Assembly (NCBI GenBank): GCA_947039275.1
Contig: CAMQYL010000013.1
Span: forward strand, 1-64,000
Reading direction: 5' to 3'
Length of the DNA stretch: 64,000 nucleotides
DNA from: Amulumruptor sp947039275
GTDB taxonomy: Bacteria > Bacteroidota > Bacteroidia > Bacteroidales > Muribaculaceae
Position 1 is the first letter of the stretch, and each line of letters begins with the position of its first letter. The notes below the pieces were generated by a model. The model was not told the origin of the DNA. It was given only the letters and a program-made list of their open reading frames with translations, and searched no databases. The translations under genes and the position numbers were made by a program. Shown piece after piece: positions 9,491 to 18,090 of this stretch.

Positions 9491-9630
9491 TAAAAAAACA
9501 AATGCACTCTACGTCGTCGGAGCATCTGCGTTCCTTCGGAGTCCGCCAGGCATCATGGGTGCGGGATATGTCATGATGGCTGTCAGCGGATAGATGGCTG
9601 CACAGATGACTCAAGATGTAGGTGCAGGGA
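9491..9630 (-). ncRNA. ssrS: Probable 6S RNA (SsrS)
   Basis: The 225-nt gap between zapA and rny can fold into one long interrupted hairpin. On the minus strand the outer stem pairs 9615-9626 with 9503-9515 (one bulge, one mismatch). An inner stem CATCTG/CAGATG follows. A bubble of about 12 and 13 nt comes next, then TCCGC/GCGGA and the apical stem CATCATG/CATGATG. A single rod with a large central bubble is the hallmark of 6S RNA, which sequesters RNA polymerase. The 3' stem runs into a T-run at 9498-9492, serving as a terminator. Location beside zapA is also seen in proteobacteria. Ends are approximate. Confidence 0.65.
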
Positions 9631-9694
9631 TAACAGTAGTGTGATTTTAAGGTGTATCGCGTAAATGTGATGACGAGCGGAACCCTCTGCGGGT

Positions 9695-9985
9695 TTAAGG
9701 CTGCAAGTCAAGAAGTCTGGTCAAAGCGGCATCAGTCGCTTCCGAGGCTGCCTCTGCAGCCCTGATATCAGACTCTTGTGTTATATTGAGCCGGGCAAAC
9801 TGCCATGCCACGAGGGCGAGCAGCTCTGCCGACGAGCGGTCGGGGTAGCGTTCGTGCATGAGCTTCCACAGATGGTTGACATGCGACACCGCTTTCCTCA
9901 TGATTTCCTCATCCTGTGGCGACACAGTCATCGGAAACGGACCTTGGTCAGCTATACGTAGTGTTATGTTCAGTTCGTCTTTCAT
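9695..9985 (-). CDS. zapA: Cell division protein ZapA
   Basis: This 96-aa protein is of the ZapA type, which binds FtsZ and stabilises the division ring. It opens with a short beta-strand start (ELNITLRIADQGPFPMTV), then a helical C-terminal half expected to form a coiled-coil tetramer. It follows a small coiled-coil gene after 4 nt, the usual Bacteroidales pairing. Assignment is from length, N-terminal pattern and context. Confidence 0.85.
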   Translation of the reverse strand: MKDELNITLRIADQGPFPMTVSPQDEEIMRKAVSHVNHLWKLMHERYPDRSSAELLALVAWQFARLNITQESDIRAAEAASEATDAALTRLLDLQP

Positions 9986-9989
9986 CGCA

Positions 9990-10283
9990 TCAGTGGGTCA
10001 AATCATTGATGCATTGGTCGATTTCCCGCACCAATCCTGTCAGTATTGCCTTCACGCTTCGGCGGTCATCATCGGTCGGAGCTATGGCGGCGGCAAGTTT
10101 CAAGGCTCTTAGTTCACCGCTGAGACGTTCTATCTCTGCGTGGCACCTCTCTATCTCAGCCCGCTGGCTCCTAATCTCGGCATCGGCTTCGCGCTTGTCA
10201 GCGAGCAGCTTCTCATAGCGCTCTGTCAATATCAGACACTTGGCGCGGATGCTTTCAGTGTGTAGCCTAAGCGATTGGGACAT
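9990..10283 (-). CDS. Small coiled-coil protein upstream of zapA
   Basis: This 97-aa protein is almost entirely helical, with heptad-like Leu and charged residues between about 15 and 65 (RYEKLLADKREADAEIRSQ). I do not recognise a named family. Position directly upstream of zapA suggests a division-related partner comparable in role to ZapB, which is inference. It is the first gene of the zapA-6S-rny-ricT-gldH run and has a -7 promoter box 18 nt upstream. Confidence 0.7.
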   Translation of the reverse strand: MSQSLRLHTESIRAKCLILTERYEKLLADKREADAEIRSQRAEIERCHAEIERLSGELRALKLAAAIAPTDDDRRSVKAILTGLVREIDQCINDLTH

Positions 10284-10300
10284 TCCTTTCAGAATTTCTG

Positions 10301-10308
10301 CAAATATA
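10301..10308 (-). promoter_or_regulatory. -7 promoter box for the zapA operon
   Basis: TATATTTG on the minus strand fits the Bacteroidetes -7 element TAnnTTTG. It would give a 5' leader of about 10 nt. No good TTTG -33 box was found at the usual distance. Confidence 0.5.
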
Positions 10309-10388
10309 GCGAAATTATCCGATTTGAAGGCACATTTGCAGGGATAAATATCATAAGCCTGACAACAAATTTAATGATGACAAAATGC

Positions 10389-10422
10389 GATGGCGGCAAC
10401 ATTTCACAATGTCGCCGCCATC
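10389..10422. repeat. Isolated GC-rich hairpin
   Basis: Arms GATGGCGGC and GCCGCCATC are separated by a 16-nt interior that adds a further 5-bp stem (ACATT/AATGT). No T-run follows closely, so a terminator role is not clear. Confidence 0.6.
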
Positions 10423-10835
10423 TTGTATGCTTTAATCTAAAAACACATCTTTCTTACCAATTCTATTATTTCTTGCATTAACCTAAAAACATCAGATTGA
10501 AAATGTATGGGGTCAGAATTTCCGAAGCCCGTTGAAGCTCTAAAAGCAACGTCTCCGCTTCCGACACTGCAAAATTACGGCAGCCGTCAACCCCTCGCAA
10601 CAAAATATAACTTAAATATAAATCAAAATCAAGATTAAATTTTATTATTTGTCTAATAATCAAAAGATTAATTCATGCAATAAAATTCATAAATATAGAT
10701 GCAAATATCACCAATATCATTATAAAAACGAACCAGCGCGGCATGACTCGTCCCTACTACCAGTCAATCTTTTATTGCATATGGGTAACAAAATGAGAGT
10801 GCCTCGATAGCTATGCTAAAATGCTGTATAATTCT

Positions 10836-11040
10836 TGTAGGAACATGCCGTGGCATGTCCGCTTTCAGCAGCACTCGCAAATGTAAAACCAGAGGGACGG
10901 ACATGCCGTGGCACTATCCTTTACCCACAAATAGGCTAATTTGTTGATTATTAGACATTTAGCTAATTTGGTAATATGCTGATTGTCAATTAGTTAACTC
11001 ATTTATGGGTAAAGGTTAGTGCCGTGGCATGTCCCTACAC
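10836..11040. repeat. REP pair, family A, interrupted by a small insertion
   Basis: The left palindrome (10836-10862) has the outer end TGTAGGA and core ATGCCGTGGCAT. The right palindrome begins near 10897. It is split after GCCGTGGC (10905-10912), and resumes with a second GCCGTGGC at 11021-11028 and the outer end CCCTACA. Removing the insertion restores the normal head-to-head pair. Confidence 0.85.
10913..11020. mobile_element. 108-bp MITE-like element nested in a REP palindrome
   Basis: The terminal inverted repeats are ACTATCCTTTACCCACAAAT on the left and ACTAACCTTTACCCATAAAT on the right (read inward), which is 18 of 20 identical. The element is flanked by a direct 8-bp duplication GCCGTGGC. 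The interior is AT-rich with repeated GCTAATTTG and encodes nothing. Size, ends and duplication are those of a non-autonomous transposable element. The mobilising transposase is not in this window. Confidence 0.75.
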
Positions 11041-11078
11041 TATTCCGATTTTCTTACATAAAATTAGATTGACAAGTT

Positions 11079-11150
11079 GTAGGGCTGCACCAGGGTGCAG
11101 CCGATGACGTGACTATGGCTTATTATCAACATCAGGGTGCATCCCTATAA
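11079..11150. repeat. REP-like palindrome pair, family C
   Basis: The left part has outer end TGTAGGG and palindrome CTGCACC/GGTGCAG. The right part, ending near ATCCCTATAA, looks like a decayed reverse copy (CATCAGGGTGCATCCCTA). The core differs from families A and B but the outer TGTAGGG is the same. Confidence 0.65.
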
Positions 11151-11198
11151 TTTAGAGCTATTTTTGAGTTATATACTTCACTACATCAATAAGCAAAT

Positions 11199-11239
11199 AA
11201 AGCAGCCCCATCGACATATGACATCGATGAGGCTGCTTT
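11199..11239 (-). terminator. Terminator after the CoA transferase gene
   Basis: The 16-bp arms AAAGCAGCCTCATCGA and TCGATGGGGCTGCTTT (minus strand, one G-T wobble) have a 9-nt loop. They lie 20 nt past the stop and are followed by TTTATTTG. Confidence 0.8.
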
Positions 11240-11259
11240 GATGTATGGAAATGAATCTA

Positions 11260-12744
11260 TCAGTTGAATTTGGCGTTGCGCATGTCGCCTGTTTCGATGA
11301 ATGCTTCGTGGAAGGCGAATGCGTTGCAGAGCGAATGGGGAGTATGGGCGTTGGCACCGCGGGCGAGGTAGTCACGCAGCAGCGGACGGTAGTCGGGATG
11401 GGCGCAATGCTCTATGATTTCATGTGCGCGCTGTATTGGCGACTTACCACGCAGGTCGGCTATGCCCTGATCGGTGATGATGATGTCCACCGAGTGCTCC
11501 GAGTGGTCCACGTGTGACACCATGGGGACAATATTGCTGATAGCACCGCCCTTGGTGATAGAGGGACATGAGAATATCGAGAGGTAGGAGTTGCGGGTGA
11601 AGTCGCCGCTGCCACCGATACCGTTCATCATCTTGGTGCCGGTCACATGTGTAGAGTTCACATTGCCGAATATATCAGCCTCAAGAGCGGTATTCATGGC
11701 GATGATGCCGAGTCGGCGCACCACCTCAGGTGAGTTGGATATTTCACCAGGGCGGAGCACTATGCGGTCATGGAAGAAGTCCATATTGGCAAATACATGG
11801 TCCATCATCTCGTCGCTGAACGACATGGAGCATGCACTGGCAAACTTGCACTTGCCACTTTCCATAAGTCCTACAACAGCATCCTGTACCACCTCGGTGT
11901 ACATCTCAAATGCAGGTATATCGTCACGCTCAGCCAGACCGAAGAGCACAGCATTTGCCACATTGCCCACACCGCTCTGGAGAGGAAGGAACTCCTTGGG
12001 GATGCGTCCAGCACGGAGGTCGCTCGCAAGCAGGTCGCAGACATTGGCAGCTATACGCTGGCTCACCTCATCAGGAGCGGTGAATGTCTTGGCTCCGTCC
12101 TTGGCATTGGTTTCCACGATGCCTACGATCTTGGCAGGGTCGATATGGAGCACAGGGCTGCCGATGCGGTCAGAAGCCTTGTAGATGCCTATTTCGCGGC
12201 GATAAGGGGGATCCAGAGGCAAAACGAGGTCATGCACACCGCGCATGCGTGGCGACACCTCGTGGTTACGCTCTACGATGATTTTGTCAGCCATCATGGC
12301 AACAGTCGGGCTCATACCCACGCCTGTACCGAGCACGGCGTCGCCGTTATCATCGATATCAGCCACCTCTATGATACCGATGTTCATCGGTCCATAGAAA
12401 CCATAGCGCAATTTCTGAGCCATCTCTGACAGATGCAGGTCAAAGTAGTTGATATTGCGGGCATTGATGCCTTTGCGCGAGTCAGCGGTGCTCTGATAGG
12501 GAGCGCGCTTGTCGATGGCGTTGGCACGTCCGAGCGCGCCGTCTACGTGGTCGTTGGTCGAAGCACCGGTGAAGAGGCTCACCTTGAAGTCACGTCCCTC
12601 GGCGTGTTCCTTTGTAGCGATCTCTGCCAGAGCCTCGGTGACAGCTTTAGGCGTACCGCAGGCAGTGAATCCTGAGAGACCGATGTTGTCGCCGTTCTTG
12701 ATGTATTGAGCGGCTTCAGTGGCTGAAATTACGGGAAATGCCAT
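11260..12744 (-). CDS. Acetyl-CoA hydrolase/transferase family (succinate CoA-transferase type)
   Basis: The protein (494 aa) belongs to the Cat1/acetyl-CoA hydrolase family, which moves CoA between acetate, succinate and propionate. In Bacteroidales such enzymes take part in succinate and propionate fermentation or acetate handling. The N-terminal half has GLSGFTACGTPKAVTEAL and LFTGAS. The C-terminal half has GIGGSGDFTRNS, typical of the acyl-CoA binding region. Length fits the family. It is monocistronic, with its own -7 box and a strong terminator. The exact acyl donor cannot be read from the sequence. Confidence 0.9.
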   Translation of the reverse strand: MAFPVISATEAAQYIKNGDNIGLSGFTACGTPKAVTEALAEIATKEHAEGRDFKVSLFTGASTNDHVDGALGRANAIDKRAPYQSTADSRKGINARNINYFDLHLSEMAQKLRYGFYGPMNIGIIEVADIDDNGDAVLGTGVGMSPTVAMMADKIIVERNHEVSPRMRGVHDLVLPLDPPYRREIGIYKASDRIGSPVLHIDPAKIVGIVETNAKDGAKTFTAPDEVSQRIAANVCDLLASDLRAGRIPKEFLPLQSGVGNVANAVLFGLAERDDIPAFEMYTEVVQDAVVGLMESGKCKFASACSMSFSDEMMDHVFANMDFFHDRIVLRPGEISNSPEVVRRLGIIAMNTALEADIFGNVNSTHVTGTKMMNGIGGSGDFTRNSYLSIFSCPSITKGGAISNIVPMVSHVDHSEHSVDIIITDQGIADLRGKSPIQRAHEIIEHCAHPDYRPLLRDYLARGANAHTPHSLCNAFAFHEAFIETGDMRNAKFN

Positions 12745-12874
12745 GATTTTCTCTGTTTATGATATGATGTTAATGTGAGTATTTTAGTAAATTTGCAGCC
12801 GAAATCCTGTCATATTGCAATACCGCCATTTAGACACAACCGATTGGGTCATAAGGCATTATTTTTCCGAATTG

Positions 12875-12882
12875 CAAAGATA
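12875..12882 (-). promoter_or_regulatory. -7 promoter box for the CoA transferase gene
   Basis: TATCTTTG on the minus strand fits TAnnTTTG and would give a leader of about 120 nt. CAAA motifs further upstream lie at 15 and 23 nt rather than the ideal 19-21 nt. Confidence 0.45.
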
Positions 12883-12952
12883 GTCCTTTCTTTTTCGCAA
12901 AATTACAAAATACTTTTATGAAGTGCAACAAAGAGTTGCACACTTTTAGCCG

Positions 12953-14314
12953 ATGAGTGCAATCGAACCAAACCCTGTAACCGATAAGAAATTATATATA
13001 GAGACCTACGGCTGTCAGATGAATGCCGCTGACAGCGAGGTGGTCGCATCTGTCATGCAGATGGCAGGCTACAGCCTGACAGACTCCATCGAAGATGCGG
13101 ACGCTGTGCTACTCAACACCTGCAGCATCCGCGACAATGCAGAGCAGAAGATAGTGAGCCGGCTTGAAGCACTCAATGCCATGCGTCGCAAACGCTCTCG
13201 CTCCCATCGGCTTCTGACCGGGGTCATCGGCTGCATGGCGGAGCGTGTACGCGACACTCTGATCAACGACTATAACGTGGATATAGTGGCAGGACCTGAC
13301 AGCTATCTGGATCTGCCTGCCCTGTTTGCTGCCGCCGAAAGCGGACAAAAAGCCATCAATGTAGACCTTTCGACCACCGAAACTTACCGCGACATCATAC
13401 CGGTGCGCATAGGCGCCAACCGTGTCAGCGGATTTATAAGCATAATGCGAGGATGCAACAACTTCTGCTCCTACTGCATCGTCCCCTACACTCGCGGCCG
13501 CGAACGTTCGCGCGAGCCCCGCAGCATCCTCGCCGAACTTGACGACCTCAGAGCCAAGGGTTTCCGCGAAGTGACACTGCTTGGTCAGAATGTCAATTCA
13601 TATTCCTTTACCAACCCGGCTAGCGGAGCTACTACACGTTTCGACTATCTGCTCGCCATGGTTGCAGAACATGCGCCAGAGATGCGCATCCGCTTCACCA
13701 CATCACACCCTAAGGACATGAGCGACGAGACCATAGCTGTAATAGCCTCACATCCCAATATCGCGCGTCACATACACCTCCCGGTGCAGAGCGGCAGCAA
13801 CAAAGTGCTCAAGGCGATGAACCGCAAATACACACGTGAATGGTATCTCGGGCGAATAGAAGCGATACGCAAAGCCATACCCGACTGCGGCATATCCACC
13901 GACATGTTTACCGGTTTCCACGACGAGAGCGAAGATGATTTCAACCAGACTCTCTCACTGATGAAAGAGGTGGGATTTGACTCAGCGTTCATGTTTAAAT
14001 ATTCCGAACGTCCCGGCACATTGGCAGCGCGGACGATGCCCGACAACATCCCCGAAGATGTGAAGATAGAGCGTCTCAACCGCATGATAGCACTGCAAAA
14101 CGAGCTGTCGGCAGAGAGCAACCGCCGCGATGTAGGCAAGGAGTTTGATGTATTGATAGAGGGTGTCTCCAAGCGCAGCACCGACCAGCGCATAGGCCGC
14201 AACAGCCAGAACAAGGCTGTCATAGTGCCACGCGGTGACTACAAAATCGGTGACACCGTCCGCGTCCGCATCATATCCTCCACCTCCGCCACCCTGATGG
14301 GCGAGCTTGTATAA
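12953..14314 (+). CDS. miaB: tRNA-2-methylthio-N6-dimethylallyladenosine synthase MiaB
   Basis: This radical SAM methylthiotransferase acts on i6A37 of tRNAs reading UNN codons. The N-terminal UPF0004 domain has cluster cysteines in YGCQMNAADSE, LLNTCSIRDNA and GVIGCMAER. The radical SAM cluster is in RGCNNFCSYCIVPYTRGRE near residue 165. A TRAM domain closes the C-terminus. The length of 453 aa is typical. It is divergent from the CoA transferase and convergent with the dihydroorotase gene, with a REP pair between them. Confidence 0.97.
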   Translation: MSAIEPNPVTDKKLYIETYGCQMNAADSEVVASVMQMAGYSLTDSIEDADAVLLNTCSIRDNAEQKIVSRLEALNAMRRKRSRSHRLLTGVIGCMAERVRDTLINDYNVDIVAGPDSYLDLPALFAAAESGQKAINVDLSTTETYRDIIPVRIGANRVSGFISIMRGCNNFCSYCIVPYTRGRERSREPRSILAELDDLRAKGFREVTLLGQNVNSYSFTNPASGATTRFDYLLAMVAEHAPEMRIRFTTSHPKDMSDETIAVIASHPNIARHIHLPVQSGSNKVLKAMNRKYTREWYLGRIEAIRKAIPDCGISTDMFTGFHDESEDDFNQTLSLMKEVGFDSAFMFKYSERPGTLAARTMPDNIPEDVKIERLNRMIALQNELSAESNRRDVGKEFDVLIEGVSKRSTDQRIGRNSQNKAVIVPRGDYKIGDTVRVRIISSTSATLMGELV

Positions 14315-14355
14315 GAGGATCCGCGTTGAAACAGGCAGTAACGTGATTAAACGGT

Positions 14356-14446
14356 TGTAGGGACATGCCGTGGCATGTCCGCTTTCAATCAAAGGTCATC
14401 ATAAAAAACGTCTCAGGGGCGGACATGCCACGGCATGTCCCTACAT
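14356..14446. repeat. REP pair, family A
   Basis: Head-to-head palindromes occupy 14356-14382 (core ATGCCGTGGCAT) and 14420-14446 (core ATGCCACGGCAT), with outer ends TGTAGGG and CCCTACA. They fill the gap between the convergent miaB and dihydroorotase genes and abut the latter's stop codon, so they could act as a bidirectional terminator. Confidence 0.9.
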
Positions 14447-15817
14447 CTATCGGCGGATGGGGTTGAATGTCAGGGGCTTGCCGTAGGCTCGGCATGGGGG
14501 ATTGATGCCTGCCATATTCCAATAGGCGACGTGACCATTGAGGATGGTGGCGTTGACTTTATAGTCAGTGGTCATGCCTGCCAAGGGAGTCCATCCACAC
14601 TTGCTGACTACTTCCGAGTCGGTGATGACGTGGGGTGTGTTACGACGCGACACAAGCACGAAGTCAGCGTACATGCCGGTATCCACGAAACCTCGCTCTT
14701 CGATGCCGAACACACGCGCCGGATTATGACACATCTTTTCTACGACCAGTTCCGGGCCAAACAGGTCAAGCATCTTGACAAGCGAAAACTGTACCATCGG
14801 CATGCCTGACTTAGCTTTCAACGCCCCACCCTCCTTGTCGGCAAGCAGATGCGGAGCATGGTCAGTGGCAATGGTATCGATAAGACCTGTGCGCACGGCA
14901 TCACGCAGGGCATCCCTGTCAGCTACAGATTTGACTGCCGGGTTACATTTCATACGTGCGCCTTTTTCAGCCCAATCCTCATCGCTCATAAGCAGATATT
15001 GCGGACATGTCTCTGCCGTGATACGTTTTCCGAGCACCGGTCCGCGGGTAAACAGCTCCAGCTCGGCTGCCGTGCTTACGTGTGCCACGTGCAGAAGCGC
15101 ATCATGTCTGCGCGCCAGCTCCACTATGGCTTTCGACGACTCATAGCAAGCCTCGGCAGAACGGATGCGCGAATGGTACTCGACAGGTAAGTCCGCCAAT
15201 CCATCAGGATTAAGCCGCTTCAGATTAGCCTGTATAACCTTTTCGCTCTCAGCATGCACCACTATCGGACACGGAGCATCGGCAAGCAGACGTTCTATGA
15301 GCTTGCCGTCTGACACCATCATATCCCCCGTGGTAGACCCGAGAAACAGTTTGATTCCAGGAACCTGGGTATAATCCGCCTTAAGCAGTTCATCCCTGTT
15401 ATCAGCAGATACCCCTATAAAAAAAGCATAATTGGCATCAGAACGTCCGACTGCCAGAGCCGTTTTTGCCTCCCAACGGTCAACAGTAGTAGTCTGTGGC
15501 ACCGTATTGGGCATGTCAATATAGGAAGTGACTCCACCAGCGACGGCAGCGGCACTCTCGGACACGATGTCAGCCTTCTCGGTCAGTCCTGGGTCACGGA
15601 AATGCACATGGGTGTCTATAACACCAGGGAGGAGATATGCACCATCCCCATCAATTATGATCGCATCCGGGTATTTCTCTATGAGTCCCTCAGGCAACCA
15701 GCCGTCAGTATCGTATGATACAACTTTGATACGATGGTTACGGACTACTACTATACCGCGACGCTTACGACCGCGGTTGACAATCGTCACATTATATATA
15801 AGCATCGAGGTCTCCAT
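14447..15817 (-). CDS. pyrC: Dihydroorotase
   Basis: This enzyme closes carbamoyl-aspartate to dihydroorotate in pyrimidine synthesis. The metal-binding DTHVHFRDPG is followed by the expected later motifs VHAESEK, HVAHVSTA and IATDHAPH. With the ATG at 15817 the protein is 456 aa, normal for class I bacterial dihydroorotases. The ATG at 15805 (MLIYNVTIVN) is equally plausible. Longer versions would run into the glycosyltransferase gene, which ends at 15838. It appears cotranscribed with the two genes upstream. The symbol pyrC is used for function only. Confidence 0.92.
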   Translation of the reverse strand: METSMLIYNVTIVNRGRKRRGIVVVRNHRIKVVSYDTDGWLPEGLIEKYPDAIIIDGDGAYLLPGVIDTHVHFRDPGLTEKADIVSESAAAVAGGVTSYIDMPNTVPQTTTVDRWEAKTALAVGRSDANYAFFIGVSADNRDELLKADYTQVPGIKLFLGSTTGDMMVSDGKLIERLLADAPCPIVVHAESEKVIQANLKRLNPDGLADLPVEYHSRIRSAEACYESSKAIVELARRHDALLHVAHVSTAAELELFTRGPVLGKRITAETCPQYLLMSDEDWAEKGARMKCNPAVKSVADRDALRDAVRTGLIDTIATDHAPHLLADKEGGALKAKSGMPMVQFSLVKMLDLFGPELVVEKMCHNPARVFGIEERGFVDTGMYADFVLVSRRNTPHVITDSEVVSKCGWTPLAGMTTDYKVNATILNGHVAYWNMAGINPPCRAYGKPLTFNPIRR

Positions 15818-15837
15818 AGATGTGCATTGAAGATATC

Positions 15838-16620
15838 TTATTTTCCCTCGGGCAGTTCGCGGCGAGGACGCGAGTAATCGGGATAGTGCTTGAACAGGCT
15901 GTCCCATTTCAGACGCAGCACACCGAACATCGCCTCACCGAATATTCCCGAATTCATCTTGCTGGTGCCAAGTACCCGATTGACGAAAATGATGGGCACT
16001 TCCTTGATAGAGAACTTGTAGTTGTAGACGGTAAACTTCATCTCTATCTGGAACGCATAGCCCTTGAAACGGATATCGTCAAGCGGCAGAGCTTCAAGCA
16101 CGCGCCGCGTGTAGCATACAAAACCAGCCGTGGTGTCATTGATAGGCATTCCGGTAACTATCTTGACATATTTGCTGGCAAAATAGCTCATCATTACGCG
16201 CCCCATAGGCCAGTTGACCACATTTACCCCCGTGACATAACGTGAGCCGATGGACATATCATGACCCTCAACGGCGCATGCATCACGCAAGGCTATCAAA
16301 TCGGCTGGATTATGGGAGAAATCAGCATCCATCTCAAAGATGTAGTGGTACCATTCGCGTTCAAGCGCCCATTTGAAACCCATGATGTATGCCGTACCCA
16401 GTCCGAGTTTGCCGGGACGCTCCAGCAGATGCACACGTCCGGGGTGCTCCGCCATCTTGTCGCGGACTATCTGGGCAGTTCCGTCAGGCGAATTGTCGTC
16501 AATGATGAGGACATCCATAGGATGCGGCAATGCGAATACAGCGTCTATTATAGCGGCGATGTTCTCGCATTCGTTATATGTGGGTATGATGACAATGCTG
16601 TCGTTGTGCTGGGTATCCAT
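15838..16620 (-). CDS. GT2 polyprenol-phosphate mannosyl/glucosyltransferase
   Basis: This family 2 glycosyltransferase resembles dolichol-phosphate mannose synthase. The motifs IIPTYNECENI, IIDDNSPDGT and the metal-binding MDADFSHNP are present in the first 110 residues. There is no C-terminal membrane domain, so it is the soluble type of 260 aa. It would load a sugar onto a polyprenyl phosphate for use by GT-C enzymes at the membrane. The membrane protein at 24585-25919 is one candidate user, which is inference. Confidence 0.9.
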   Translation of the reverse strand: MDTQHNDSIVIIPTYNECENIAAIIDAVFALPHPMDVLIIDDNSPDGTAQIVRDKMAEHPGRVHLLERPGKLGLGTAYIMGFKWALEREWYHYIFEMDADFSHNPADLIALRDACAVEGHDMSIGSRYVTGVNVVNWPMGRVMMSYFASKYVKIVTGMPINDTTAGFVCYTRRVLEALPLDDIRFKGYAFQIEMKFTVYNYKFSIKEVPIIFVNRVLGTSKMNSGIFGEAMFGVLRLKWDSLFKHYPDYSRPRRELPEGK

Positions 16621-16652
16621 AGTGTTCGATATATAACCTGCAGGAATTGCGG

Positions 16653-17294
16653 TCAGTTGATTATTTCGTATGATAGAGAGGAGGCATCAAGAGTCTGGCA
16701 GAGGCTACGGCGCGGGGCTACCAGCACTCTCCTTATGTCTGGCAATGACAACAGCGGAAGGTCGTCAATATGATCAGTCACCACCATGCCTATATCTCCT
16801 AACCGCTCTGCGACTGCCAAAGTTCGGACAGCCTGCAATTTCGACTCCGAACGGGTCTCATGTCCCATGCCCCCTGTGGCTGCATCATAATCCGTAGCCA
16901 CAAGATAACGCAGCCCCATCTGTCTGACCATGTCTTGAAGGCAGAATCTCATTCCAGCCGAAGCTATCACGACATCGCCTCCGTCGGCAATCCAGCGGTT
17001 GATAATCCTACGCACCGACGGCCGCACCTTGGCAAGCATAGCGGTTGTGAGAGCGTCAAAATCAGTATCCGTCATGACATCTATCGCCGATCTGCATATC
17101 TGCTGCTTGAGTTCGACATGTGATGACATATGCAGGATGCGCTTCATCATAGCCCAACACAGCAGTGACATCTGCCTCCATCTGCGTCGCTTCATCTGGT
17201 TCATGAGAGTGCCGTAGAGAAGCATTTTGAGCGAGTTGCCACACAGAAGAGTGTCATCAACATCAATCACCGCTATTTTGCTCATTTCTGTCAT
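16653..17294 (-). CDS. HAD-IB family phosphatase
   Basis: This is a haloacid dehalogenase family hydrolase related to phosphoserine phosphatase. Motif I is IDVDDTLL (nucleophile Asp, about residue 11). Motif II lies near VIASAG, a Lys at SKLQAV is a motif III candidate, and motif IV is DHIDDLPLL. The cap region is helical. Length is 213 aa. The substrate is unknown. A second ATG at 17285 is an alternative start. It lies 32 nt upstream of the glycosyltransferase gene in the same direction. Confidence 0.85.
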   Translation of the reverse strand: MTEMSKIAVIDVDDTLLCGNSLKMLLYGTLMNQMKRRRWRQMSLLCWAMMKRILHMSSHVELKQQICRSAIDVMTDTDFDALTTAMLAKVRPSVRRIINRWIADGGDVVIASAGMRFCLQDMVRQMGLRYLVATDYDAATGGMGHETRSESKLQAVRTLAVAERLGDIGMVVTDHIDDLPLLSLPDIRRVLVAPRRSLCQTLDASSLSYEIIN

Positions 17295-17348
17295 GGCAGA
17301 CGGTCAAAATGGTGGAAAAGAAGGTTATACTGCCTATGATAATACCCG

Positions 17349-17933
17349 TCAGAATTTTGGTGTAGGATACTTATGCCCGGGCTTGAAGTCGACCGACCAG
17401 GGATAACGCACCAATGTACCAGGCTTATACAGCGACACATCCGGCTTGCAGATGGCGCAACGGCGGGTCACCGCTATCGTGGCTGTAAACAAAGTAATAT
17501 CCGGATTGAGCGACATGAGCCTCTTGGCGGCACTACCCAACGTTGAGCCTCCGTCGACCGAGTCATCCACTAAGAGCACATGCCGGGAGCCAAGCTCTTT
17601 GACCTCCTGAGGCATCTCGAATTTGCGTGACAGAGAGTGTTTTTTGGTCGAACGGCCTGTTTCTTTGATTTCACGCAACTTTTTGAGAAGCCATTCGGGT
17701 GTGATACGGAAAAGCACATTGAACACCTTGCGCGATGCGGGTTTATTGTCAAGAGGCTTGATGTAATATACTTTAGCCTGAGGGTAGCATTTGGCAACTT
17801 CGTCGGCAACGTAGACACCGGCGGAGCGTATGCCTATGATAACATCTGGCTGAAACTGCATGTGATGCACCTTCTCAGCCAGCTTCTGGCAAGCGGTCTT
17901 AAAATGTTGCTCTTCGAGAGTAACTAATTCCAT
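17349..17933 (-). CDS. Phosphoribosyltransferase domain protein
   Basis: The PRPP-binding motif VLLVDDSVDGGSTLGSA lies near residue 120 and identifies a type I phosphoribosyltransferase fold. The N-terminal part contains DVIIGIRSAGVYVADEV, the usual strand before the active-site hood. At 194 aa it is not clearly a nucleobase-salvage enzyme, and its acceptor is unknown. C-terminal Cys residues (RRCAICKPD) might bind a metal. It leads the small run with the HAD phosphatase and GT2 genes, 54 nt apart. Confidence 0.8.
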   Translation of the reverse strand: MELVTLEEQHFKTACQKLAEKVHHMQFQPDVIIGIRSAGVYVADEVAKCYPQAKVYYIKPLDNKPASRKVFNVLFRITPEWLLKKLREIKETGRSTKKHSLSRKFEMPQEVKELGSRHVLLVDDSVDGGSTLGSAAKRLMSLNPDITLFTATIAVTRRCAICKPDVSLYKPGTLVRYPWSVDFKPGHKYPTPKF

Positions 17934-18008
17934 TTATATAGTGTCACTTTTTCTGACGCAGGGGTTATGTGCGTAGGAGTTCAGAAAAGACGTGTGTTTT
18001 TATTGCCA

Positions 18009-18016
18009 CAAATATA
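18009..18016 (-). promoter_or_regulatory. -7 promoter box for the phosphoribosyltransferase gene
   Basis: TATATTTG (minus strand) fits TAnnTTTG, about 75 nt before the start codon. No -33 TTTG was found at 19-21 nt. Confidence 0.4.
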
Positions 18017-18090
18017 CAAGTTAATTTTGACAAAACCATAGATGGCGTAACATTGTTAGAAAAATAAGCAATTGTATACCGTTTGTCGCC

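Larger units (their letters stand above)
10309..11198. other. Intergenic repeat cluster without genes
   Basis: This stretch of about 0.9 kb holds no gene I can support. From left to right it contains an imperfect hairpin with 9-bp GC-rich arms (10389-10397 and 10414-10422), then AT-rich sequence. A family A REP pair follows, interrupted by a 108-bp insertion, then a family C palindrome pair. A 61-codon minus ORF (10478-10663) shows no recognisable feature and was not called. Confidence 0.7.

Noticed and set aside
10478..10663. 61-codon minus-strand ORF in the repeat cluster
   Set aside because: It has no family resemblance, no promoter or neighbours in operon, and lies in AT-rich sequence between repeats; it is more likely chance.
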